Source: Cyanobium sp. FGCU52
Lineage (GTDB): Bacteria > Cyanobacteriota > Cyanobacteriia > PCC-6307 > Cyanobiaceae
Direction: 5' to 3'
NCBI GenBank assembly: GCA_024958715.1
Contig: JANWUS010000011.1
Location: 1-33,566 of the forward strand
DNA: 33,566 nt
In this document: piece after piece, positions 9,301 to 16,381 of the stretch
Position numbering within the stretch: position 1 is the first letter of the stretch
Layout: each line of letters begins with the position of its first letter
The notes under the pieces: model-generated
Told to the model about the DNA's origin: nothing
Database searches by the model: none
The model's input: only the letters and a program-made list of their open reading frames with translations
Position numbers and translations under genes: made by a program

Positions 9301-12300
9301 CTGACGGTCGGGACGGGGCCATGACCGCGGGGGGCGGAGCGGCCGCGACGGGTGGTGGCGCCGCGGGACGTCCATTGGAGCGCGGCCCCGTGGCCTGAAG
9401 CTGGGGCTGGGGGAGGGGCGAGAGCGCAGGGCGGGTCGCCGGCAGCCGCGATGCCGCGGCTGCCGCGCCACCCAGAAACTGGCTCATGACGCTCTCCTGC
9501 AGCAACAGGAACTGACGCATCGTTTCCTGATGGCTCTGCAGTGCGGCGAGGCGGGCATCGGTGGACATGGTGGTTGGGAGGGACGCGAGCGAATCCCCGG
9601 CAGGGATGGTGGAGGTGGCGAGGGGCGGGACCCCATGTTGGCGGAGGTCTTCGGGCTGGCGCATGGGGGGCAGGGTGCTGTTGGAGAGGGGGGTCAGGGT
9701 GATCTGAATCGCCGTGGACGGTGGCTGCGGGGCTTCGCCGGGGCCCGGCAGGCTCCCCTCTCCGCCATCGCCTGCCCCGGCGTCTGCCGGGTGGCGTGGA
9801 AGGCGGCCTGCGTCATCGGAATCCGAGGCGATGCGACTGCCGGAATCGGCGCGCGCTGCAGCGGTCGTTTCCGGGGTCAGCTTCGGCAGCTGGCCCGTCC
9901 GGCCAGTGGCGGCTTCGGTCTGCGGGCGCGCGCTGCCTCCATCCACCAGCCACGCGGTCACCGCCAGCGGTTTCGGCGCTGTGGTCGCGGCCAGGCGGTT
10001 GAGGTTCAGGGTGGTGACGGGGCGGTCGCGGAACAGTTCGCCTGCGCGCAGCGGCACACCGGCGATCGCCAGCTGCCCGAGGCCGTTCAACAGACCGCTC
10101 AGACCGTCTCCACGACGGTCGAGGGAGATCGCGACGCCGTCGCGACCCTCCAGGATCTGTTCGGTGAGGTCGGCCAGGATGTTCTTGGGACCCAGCTCCA
10201 GGAAGACACGGACTCCCTCGGCGACCATCGCTTCGATCTGGCCCACGAAGTTCACGGGACGTACCGCGTGTTCGGCGAGCTGACGGCGCACCGCCTCGAC
10301 GTCCCGCGGGTAGGGGAGGGCCGTGGCGTTGCTGAAGACCGGCACCTGCGGCGGGGCGATCGTGACGCGGGCGATGGCGTCGGTCAGGGCCGCGGACGCC
10401 GGGGCCACCAGCGGGGAGTGGAACGCTCCCGAGACCGGAAGCAGGCTACAGACGATGTCCTGGGCGTTGAACTGCTCGACGACGGCGGCCACCTGTTCTC
10501 TCCTGCCGGAGATCACGGTCTGACGGGGAGCGTTGCGATTGGCCACCACCACATCCGGATGATCCGCCAGGGCGGCCAGCACCTGATTGAACGGCGCCTG
10601 AATCGCGGCCATGGCACCATCCGCCCCCGCTCCGGCCGCCGCCATGATGCGGCCGCGTTCGGCGGACAGTTGCAGGAAATCTTCGGCGGACAGAGCCTGG
10701 GCCGCAAAAAGGGCAGTATATTCACCACAGCTGTGACCACACAGTGCGACAGGAACGAGTCCGAGGCGGCGTGCGAGGGCTAGATACCCCATCTCGATCA
10801 CGCCCAGCGCCGGTTGGGCGACCCGGGTGTCGTTGAGCTGCTGCTTCTGGTTGGCGAGGGTGGCCTCGTCGTAGGCCCCTGGAGGAAAGATCGCCTGGCT
10901 CAGGGGTGTCTCGAACCGGGCGGCGAGCCAGCGATCACCCTGCTGCAGCGCGCTGCGAAGTTCTGAGAAATAGAGAGCGGCAGTTGATCCCATGTTCGGG
11001 TACTGACTGCCCTGGCCCGGGAACAGGAAGGCAACCCCGGGGGCGGTGGCCGGTGTCTGCAGATTCATGTGGATCGACGGCGGCAGTCTGTCGTCGCTTC
11101 CGGTCTCGATCCGGGCCAGCACCAGGGCCAGCGAGGCCTGCAGGCCCGCCAGATCTGCAGCCACGATCGCCAGCGTGGCGTCCCCCGTGGATCGTTCGAA
11201 TTGCCGGGCGCAGCTGTACGCCAGGTCGCGCAGTGCCGGCGCGGCGCCAGCGGCCAGTGCATCGCGGAGCGAGCGCAGGGTCGAGGCGAGAGCCTCCCCG
11301 TCGCGACAGCGCCACAGCACCAGTTCCTGGGGCCAGATGGTGCCGCCGAGCGGCGCCGGGACGGTATTGCGATAGTCCTCGAGCACGGCGTGGAAATTGG
11401 TGCCCCCGAACCCGAAGGCGCTCACGCCGGCGCGCCGCGGGCCGCCTGAGTCCAGCCAGGGTCGTGCTTCGGGTAACAGGCAGACCGGCGTAGCCGGATC
11501 GCGCAGCGGGGGAAGGGGGGCTTCGGCGGCGGCGTGACCCGGCCGCACCCCGTGGTACAGCGCCAGGGCGGCTTTGATCACACCGGCGATGCCTGCCGTC
11601 GCCTTGGTGTGCCCGATCAGGGCCTTGACGGACCCCACGACACAGGCGTTCGGTGCTGCTCCAGCCTCGGTCAGGATCGTGTTGATCGTTTCGAGTTCCG
11701 CGCGATCGCCGGCGATCGTCCCGGTCCCGTGGGCTTCATACAGTCCCAGGGATCCCGCGGAAACCTTCGCCCAGTCGCAGGCGCGCTGGACGGCCCGTTG
11801 CTGCCCTTCGGAACGGGGGGCGGTCATCCCCAGCCCGCGTCCGTCACTGGATCCCTCGACGGCTCGGATGGTGGCGTAGATCCGGTCGCCGTCGCGCTCG
11901 GCATCCCGGCGACGCTTCAACACCACCACTGCCAGGCCCTCGGCGATCGTGATGCCTGCGGCGTTCGCGTCGAACGGACGGGGCACGCCACTGGCTGAGA
12001 GGGCCTGCGCCTTGCTGAAGCACATGTAGGCCAGAGGATTCTGGACGGTGTCGACTCCGCCGGCGATCGCCAGATTGCTCCTGCCGGTCTGCAGCTCCTT
12101 GACCGCCAGGCTGAGTGCCGCCAGCGATGACGCGCAGGCGGCATCGACGATGTAGTTGGAGCCGCCCAGGTCAAAGCGATTGGCCACGCGACCAGCGGCG
12201 ACATTCAGCAGCAGTCCGGGGAAGGATTCCTCGTTCCATTCCGGCAGGCGTTCCCAAGCCCGTGGATCCGGGTCTTCGACCACGAGGGGCAATCCCGTTC

Positions 12301-14824
12301 GCACGGCATATTGCTGGCCGAGGTCACCGACGCCTCCGCCGGCCCCGAGAATCACGCTGGTGTGTTCGCGGTCGAAGTCGCTGTCCGGACCGCAACCGGC
12401 ATCCAGCAGCGCGCGCCGCACCACTTCCAGCGTCAGCAGCTGCATCGGTTCGATCGAGCGCATCGATCGCGGTGGGATGCCGAAATCCATCGGGTCGAAG
12501 GCCACCTCATCGAGGAAGCCCCCCCAGCGTGAATAGATGCGGTCCCTGGCGTCGCGATCGCTGTCGTAGTAGAGACGCCAGTCCCAGCGATGGGCGGGAA
12601 TCTCCCGGAGAGCCGACTGCTGGGCGACGATGTTGCGCCAGAACGTGGCGGGGTCCTGGGCCTGTGGCAACAGCGTGCCGATCCCGATGATCGCGATGTC
12701 CTCTAGGGGAGGGCGCGTTTCGGGCATGGGACGCGCGGGCAGCCGGCTGACCAGCCGTGTGAGCAGCTCGCCACTGCCGAGAGCGATGTCGGCATGCAGG
12801 GCGCTCACCGTGGTCACCTCTGAGCGAAGGGTCGCCACCTGTCCCAGCATGTACATGCCCTCGCGCAGCTGTTGTTCCGTCGCGACGCTCTTCAGTTCGC
12901 CCCCCTGTCTGAGCACCCCCTTGGAGGCCACCCGCAATCGGCCGAGGGTGAGATCCTCCAGGGAGTTCTTGATGTCTTCCGCGGATCGCTGCTGGCGGCG
13001 CAACATGCGTTGCGTCTCGTAGAACTCGGTTGCGAACGGGGTGGTGGCACACCGGCTCGCATGGCCGGGACCGGTCTCGAGGTTGATGGTTTCGGTGCAG
13101 GCCAGGGCCACATCCTGAAAGGCCCGGCCGATGGCGCCGCTGTTCACGGCTTCCTGCGTGAACAGGTAGGCCGTCCCCAGCAACACGCCCACCCGCACGC
13201 CCCTCTCGGCCAGCGGTGCCGCCATGGCCGCCACCATGGCGGCCGAGCCCGCATCGTGGATGCCGCCCGCGAACAGGACATGCAGGTCCGAAGCCTGGTC
13301 CGGTGGCAGGTGGTCGAGCAGCACGGAGATCGCCGCTTCCCACAGCACGAAGCTGCTCAGGGGGCCCACATGTCCGCCGCATTCCCGTCCCTCGAGCACG
13401 AAGCGTCGCGCCCCCTGCTCCAGGAAGAGCTCCAGCAGGGAAGCCGTGGGAACGTGCAGGTAGGTGGCAATGCCCTCGGCTTCGAGTTGCAGCGCCTGAT
13501 CGGGTCTGCCACCCGCGATCAGCGCGAATGGCGGTCTGATCTCTCTGACGACCTCCATCTGCTCGGCGCGCAGCTGCTCCGGGACGAAGCCGAGTATGCC
13601 AACACCCCAGGGCCGATCCTGAAGGCGTGCGCTGCTGTCTTCCAGCAGTGCACGCACGGCTTCGCCCTTCATGAGTGCCAGGGCGAGCATCGGCAAGCCG
13701 CCGGCTAGCGCCACCTGCTCCGCGAAGGCGGCCGTGTCGCTCACCCGCGTCATCGGGCCCTGCACGATCGGGTAGGTCGTGCCGTGGGAACGGGCCAACG
13801 GGGATCCCGATCCGAGGGGCTGGTGTTCGGCCGCGACTCGGAGGGCCCTGTCCGTCTCCTCCTGCAGGGCGCGAAACAGGCGACCCGTCGTGCGGTACCT
13901 CTGCTGCAGCGGGGCCGCCAGGCCGATGCTCTGGCCCGCCGGCCAGGCGCACTCCTGCACGGATCGCCAGCCCACCAGGTGATCGACACGCTCCTGCCAG
14001 CGCTCCAGCCGCTGCGAAGCAGTCAGCTCGGCGATCTCCAGCTCCTCCGCCACGGCACGCAGGGCTTCGACAGGCTGGAACCCCGGCCTGGCAAACACCC
14101 GGCAACCCCGACCCAGCCGCTCCCCGAGCAGGATCGCCTCCTGTCCGTTGGCTGAGCTCAGCCAGAGGCGGGCGTCTTCGTCCAGAGGCGACTCCGGCAT
14201 CAGCCACAACTCTTCTTCGAGCGCCACGCCGGCGGCCCCGGCCGCCCGGCAGGCCGCCGCGGTTCTCACACCGATTCCACCCTGAATCCAGACCGGAAAT
14301 TCGGTGCGTTCGACCAGTTTCTGTGTCAGCAGAAATGCCGAATCAGGGCTGCACCAGCCGCCACATTCATGGCCGCGTCCGAAGAGGCCATCGGGGTGCC
14401 ACGATCGGGCCGACTCCAGCTGAGCCGGATCCGTCACTTCCATCAGCAGGCGACAGGAATCCAGTCGCGCGTACCCGTCATTGTCAGGATCAGAGTTATC
14501 CGGGTCTGAATGCTCCCATTGGCTGAGAATCAACCAGTGGGGCACATCCTTGAGCCTGGCGTGTGCCCGTTCAGGAAGTCGCTGGCCGGCTCGAAGTCGC
14601 ACTCCGACCACGGGTGTCTGCCCATCAGGGTCGCTGGAGGCGAGAAGCCGCTCAAGCTGATCGAGGGCTGTCTGCGTCGACGTTCTGTCGTTGAAGCACC
14701 ATTCCCAGTCCAGGATCCCAACGCCGCCAGCCCTAGCCGCAGCGATCGCTGTCCCCGCATGACCTATGTCGGCTGCTGCGATCGCAAAGCAGAGCCACCC
14801 TGGCTGACCTGGCAGCTTCGACAT
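6389..14824 (-). CDS. PUFA-synthase/Hgl-type megasynthase: NMO-NMO-KS-AT-ACP-KR-DH
   Basis: A 2811-residue multidomain iterative synthase. Residues ~1-310 and ~350-690 are two nitronate-monooxygenase-like TIM barrels, sharing GxECGG (GHECGG, GRECGG) and a GGI strand. In PUFA synthases this fold is the enoyl reductase PfaD. KS ~705-1145 has DAACASS (Cys ~896), EAHGTGT and GHTKATAG. AT ~1263-1555 has GHSCGEY and GAFHSP. A Pro/Ala-rich linker follows (~1600-1870). A single ACP has LGIDSIKRVEV with Ser ~1914. KR ~2000-2475 is a structural half plus a catalytic half (TGGHRGIT, and Tyr in GQCDYAAANE). A C-terminal hot-dog dehydratase (HPYLAHH, ~2537-2811) completes it. The ACP motif wording is that of PfaA. 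I prefer ATG 14824; a TTG at 14857 would add 11 residues. Having one ACP instead of a tandem array, and a fused tandem reductase, is unusual. Confidence 0.88.
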   Translation of the reverse strand: MSKLPGQPGWLCFAIAAADIGHAGTAIAAARAGGVGILDWEWCFNDRTSTQTALDQLERLLASSDPDGQTPVVGVRLRAGQRLPERAHARLKDVPHWLILSQWEHSDPDNSDPDNDGYARLDSCRLLMEVTDPAQLESARSWHPDGLFGRGHECGGWCSPDSAFLLTQKLVERTEFPVWIQGGIGVRTAAACRAAGAAGVALEEELWLMPESPLDEDARLWLSSANGQEAILLGERLGRGCRVFARPGFQPVEALRAVAEELEIAELTASQRLERWQERVDHLVGWRSVQECAWPAGQSIGLAAPLQQRYRTTGRLFRALQEETDRALRVAAEHQPLGSGSPLARSHGTTYPIVQGPMTRVSDTAAFAEQVALAGGLPMLALALMKGEAVRALLEDSSARLQDRPWGVGILGFVPEQLRAEQMEVVREIRPPFALIAGGRPDQALQLEAEGIATYLHVPTASLLELFLEQGARRFVLEGRECGGHVGPLSSFVLWEAAISVLLDHLPPDQASDLHVLFAGGIHDAGSAAMVAAMAAPLAERGVRVGVLLGTAYLFTQEAVNSGAIGRAFQDVALACTETINLETGPGHASRCATTPFATEFYETQRMLRRQQRSAEDIKNSLEDLTLGRLRVASKGVLRQGGELKSVATEQQLREGMYMLGQVATLRSEVTTVSALHADIALGSGELLTRLVSRLPARPMPETRPPLEDIAIIGIGTLLPQAQDPATFWRNIVAQQSALREIPAHRWDWRLYYDSDRDARDRIYSRWGGFLDEVAFDPMDFGIPPRSMRSIEPMQLLTLEVVRRALLDAGCGPDSDFDREHTSVILGAGGGVGDLGQQYAVRTGLPLVVEDPDPRAWERLPEWNEESFPGLLLNVAAGRVANRFDLGGSNYIVDAACASSLAALSLAVKELQTGRSNLAIAGGVDTVQNPLAYMCFSKAQALSASGVPRPFDANAAGITIAEGLAVVVLKRRRDAERDGDRIYATIRAVEGSSDGRGLGMTAPRSEGQQRAVQRACDWAKVSAGSLGLYEAHGTGTIAGDRAELETINTILTEAGAAPNACVVGSVKALIGHTKATAGIAGVIKAALALYHGVRPGHAAAEAPLPPLRDPATPVCLLPEARPWLDSGGPRRAGVSAFGFGGTNFHAVLEDYRNTVPAPLGGTIWPQELVLWRCRDGEALASTLRSLRDALAAGAAPALRDLAYSCARQFERSTGDATLAIVAADLAGLQASLALVLARIETGSDDRLPPSIHMNLQTPATAPGVAFLFPGQGSQYPNMGSTAALYFSELRSALQQGDRWLAARFETPLSQAIFPPGAYDEATLANQKQQLNDTRVAQPALGVIEMGYLALARRLGLVPVALCGHSCGEYTALFAAQALSAEDFLQLSAERGRIMAAAGAGADGAMAAIQAPFNQVLAALADHPDVVVANRNAPRQTVISGRREQVAAVVEQFNAQDIVCSLLPVSGAFHSPLVAPASAALTDAIARVTIAPPQVPVFSNATALPYPRDVEAVRRQLAEHAVRPVNFVGQIEAMVAEGVRVFLELGPKNILADLTEQILEGRDGVAISLDRRGDGLSGLLNGLGQLAIAGVPLRAGELFRDRPVTTLNLNRLAATTAPKPLAVTAWLVDGGSARPQTEAATGRTGQLPKLTPETTAAARADSGSRIASDSDDAGRLPRHPADAGAGDGGEGSLPGPGEAPQPPSTAIQITLTPLSNSTLPPMRQPEDLRQHGVPPLATSTIPAGDSLASLPTTMSTDARLAALQSHQETMRQFLLLQESVMSQFLGGAAAAASRLPATRPALSPLPQPQLQATGPRSNGRPAAPPPVAAAPPPAVMAPSRPSAVAPAAAPPISLAPPAAAAPPQTPAAAEQAVPSAGLDRAGIARLLLDLVSDRTGYPADMLGLDKDIEADLGIDSIKRVEVLGKLRRNLPEALAPVMQSQMETLSRLKTLDSIIDRVVDLAQEAGCLGKPPAAASHDPVGSLPRFQMRAALCPRGTRTVPLRGSCLLTEDDLGVADRLAQRLEARGVAVVRLPAASLPDAAALDAAVTAARQRGPIAAIVHLVPLHLLEARDLTDWRRQTRLGTVALFQLLQRCAGDLQGAEGARVLSVSGLGGQFARTPSELASTAGSGQTGLLKTVAQEWPGVACRVVDCDPRASVDSLSEQLLAELDCLEGPVEIGLDGRGERLSFQTVATPLPSTPSPHREGALQPAAEWVVLATGGHRGITAETLKAITVEGMTLVIVGRSPEPAAEAETTAGLSERTQLLQTLVAEVRARGESPSPATIEARLNALLAAREIRANLAWFRQRCHVDYRSVDVTDADGFASLMADIYTRHGRLDAVIHGAGAIADKLLVDKKTEAFERVFDTKVISTHVLRQSLDFETLKLLVFFSSVAGRYGSRGQCDYAAANEIINRTAWQLHWQHPKTRILAINWGPWDTTGMASEDVKRQFRERGIIPIPLPDGRDFFLREVCCGDPDAVEVVAGEGPWALIDPAVSSAAGASTGATLAPFPLMPEAPTLQLDSRVSVEATLKPTHPYLAHHQLDGKPLLAAAMAAEGLAEFVQAAWPDRTVTELRDLRVLRGITVPEGGAAVRYLARASSYADPMHLDVQAELVNPANQRPYYRATVHLNHHFPDAPSDPWPALRGPSLEPAGAYRDLLFHGPCYQLVLAIDAITEDGVDARLLPSTPAQFLDGASPQSAWLLDPGAVDVVPQLAIVWARIVHDTTPLPSRIGRLTRFRSQASGPLQLQLRVDQLEDSILTYGARLLDADGVYLELAGVEGSCSQALNRLAGQSSERQPDGTPAIRPLIPG

Positions 14825-15191
14825 ATCATCCAGAGAGGATCCTTCTGAGCCTAGCAAGATCCTTCTTGTTCAGCACCTGCTTCATTCAGGCAATCCAATC
14901 ACAGTCTCTCCAGGAGGCTGTTTGATCTGAACCTTCAGGCCCAACCGTTACGCAGGAGCCCCTAGGCGTTCCGTTCCTGCGATGGCGTGAAGTTTCCCGG
15001 GAAAGCCCCTTGTGGGCCAACTCGCCGGATGTGGGTGCGCGGTCGTGGTGGGCCAAACCATCGCAGTCAGGCTCCGGGACTGCGCGAAGGTTCCCAGAAG
15101 CCTGGTGCTGGCTGTGTGTGGCTGGATAGAGGCTGATCCTGGCCCTGGGCGGCGCCGATCGGCCTGGGGCCAGGGCTCTCATCCAGGGCGA
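14825..15191. other. Intergenic region upstream of the megasynthase
   Basis: 367 bases between the halogenase stop and the megasynthase start, both on the minus strand, so this probably contains the megasynthase promoter. No reading frame is convincing. An 8-bp perfect inverted repeat (CCTGGCCC at 15138-15145, GGGCCAGG at 15167-15174) lies just downstream of the halogenase stop and may end that transcript, but there is no T-run. No sigma-70 promoter could be identified with confidence. Confidence 0.4.
15138..15174 (-). terminator. Weak candidate terminator hairpin after the halogenase gene
   Basis: Perfect 8-bp arms CCTGGCCC and GGGCCAGG flank a 21-base loop, about 18 bases past the stop at 15192. 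The stem is GC-rich, but it is not followed by a T-tract on the minus strand. It may be a processing or pausing site rather than a terminator. Confidence 0.25.
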
Positions 15192-16067
15192 TCAGGCTTT
15201 GGGAGGAGAGACGATCTTGTTCATGCCGTAGCGATCCTCGCCGCTGTACTGCAGGCAGCCCCACTTGGTGAGATCGTAGACATTGCCGTAATGCTCGATC
15301 TTCCCTTCCGGAAGGAAGTGTCCGTAGGCCTTGACGTTGGGAGTGATCACGCGGAAGTTGATCCCCAGTCGACGCTTGGAGGAATTGTTCGGAGGGGAAC
15401 CGTGCACTGTGCGCTGATCAAAAATGAAGAATTCTCCGGACTTGCACTCCATGCTCACCACCGTGCGCATGTGCTCTTCGGTGAGGTCGTAGTTGAATTT
15501 ATAGCCGAAGAAGCCCTCCTTCTTGGAGCCGAATTCGCGGTCGTCTTCCTTGCTCTGTTTGGAAACCTCCTGCTGTGAGGTTTTCATCTTGATATTTTGA
15601 GTGCCGGGAATTAGCTGAACGCAGCCATTCTCCAGGGTGGCTTCGTCGATCGCCATCCAGACCGTCAGGCAGTAGAGGCCCTTCGGGTCGGGCGGTTCGA
15701 GGATCGGATGGTCCGTGAAGTCGGTAAAGACGGCTGCTTTGTGCCAGGCCGTTTCGGGAGCTCCGGGAGGTTTGTAGAAAAATCCCGAGCGCCATATCAG
15801 CAGATCGGGGCCCAGGATCTCGGTGAGCTTCGATGCGATCGAAGGCCGCTTGAACAGCTCCCAGATCACGGGGCAGTCAAGGTGGCGGTCCCTACCGATC
15901 GGGAATCCGTAGATCTTCGATGGCGTATCCAAGACATCGCGCTCGATCTCCGCTCGGATCTCCTGCATCTCTTCGGGGGTGCAGGCGGGGAAGGGGCCGG
16001 CAAAGCCCTTTGTCCTGACCTCAGACACCAACTCAGATTCCAGCAACTCAGATTCCAGGTGGTTCAT
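15192..16067 (-). CDS. SyrB2-type Fe(II)/2-oxoglutarate halogenase (PhyH superfamily)
   Basis: A 291-residue PhyH-fold enzyme. The iron-binding motif of hydroxylases in this family is H-x-D. Here it is H109-K-A111 (TAWHKAAVFTD), the H-x-A form that leaves a site for chloride in SyrB2-class radical halogenases. The distal His is H222 (RTVHGSPP), and R239 in LGINFR fits the 2-oxoglutarate-binding arginine of SyrB2 at nearly the same spacing. Family landmarks recalled from SyrB2 also recur: ENGCVQLIPGTQN, EGFFGY, KIEHYG and LTKWGCLQ. Such enzymes usually chlorinate unactivated carbons of carrier-protein-bound substrates, so an ACP-bound chain made by the adjacent synthase is the natural candidate. 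I chose ATG 16067; GTG 16073 would add two residues. The N-terminus holds a duplicated LESEL. Halogenation itself is inferred. Confidence 0.8.
   Translation of the reverse strand: MNHLESELLESELVSEVRTKGFAGPFPACTPEEMQEIRAEIERDVLDTPSKIYGFPIGRDRHLDCPVIWELFKRPSIASKLTEILGPDLLIWRSGFFYKPPGAPETAWHKAAVFTDFTDHPILEPPDPKGLYCLTVWMAIDEATLENGCVQLIPGTQNIKMKTSQQEVSKQSKEDDREFGSKKEGFFGYKFNYDLTEEHMRTVVSMECKSGEFFIFDQRTVHGSPPNNSSKRRLGINFRVITPNVKAYGHFLPEGKIEHYGNVYDLTKWGCLQYSGEDRYGMNKIVSPPKA
16031..16060 (-). repeat. 15-bp tandem duplication at the halogenase N-terminus
   Basis: ACTCAGATTCCAGCA is followed by ACTCAGATTCCAGGT (13 of 15 identical), encoding LESEL-LESEL right after the start codon. It is an in-frame duplication and probably harmless to the fold. 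Confidence 0.6.
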
Positions 16068-16206
16068 CCGCACTAGTCTGCTTGAGTCCCTGGCACTCTA
16101 CCGGCAATCTCCGGGTGGGAGAAAGGCGCGATCGCTTGCAACGAAAGCGTGGCGAGCTATCTGGCGGTGGTGATCTGTTCACAGTGTGCTCTTCGCGCCG
16201 GTCCTT

Positions 16207-16251
16207 CTGCCCCCCCCCCCCCGCTTTGCTCGGCTCCGTCAGGGGGGGCAG
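16207..16251. repeat. C13 tract forming a 10-bp hairpin in a divergent promoter region
   Basis: Thirteen consecutive C at 16210-16222, with a G7 run at 16242-16248. CTGCCCCCCC (16207-16216) pairs perfectly with GGGGGGGCAG (16242-16251). It lies between the divergent halogenase and TPR genes, in a 314-base stretch otherwise without features. It could act as a variable-length regulatory element or as a transcript-end hairpin. Sequencing error in the homopolymer length is possible. Confidence 0.5.
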
Positions 16252-16381
16252 GTCCCGAGGCCTCGAGACCCGGAGCTGCTGGCGTGATCTGCGGCCACTT
16301 CGGCTCAAGCCTTTCTCCGCGTCGAAGCTGGGGCGGCCATGGTGCTCGGAGCTGAGGGGACATCCGCGCTACCCGGCCGCA

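Noticed and set aside
12507-14207. Minus-strand frame of 566 codons in another phase
   Set aside because: It is an out-of-phase shadow of the reductase-like region of the megasynthase, with low-complexity Arg/Gly/Pro composition.
15192-16067. Ordinary phytanoyl-CoA dioxygenase (hydroxylase) assignment
   Set aside because: The H-x-D iron motif is replaced by H-K-A and the flanking landmarks match the SyrB2 branch, so a hydroxylase label would hide the main point.
16082-16381. 100-residue N-terminal extension of the TPR protein
   Set aside because: The frame crosses the C13 tract, is Arg/Pro/Cys-rich and unlike the rest; the ATG at 16382 is more credible.
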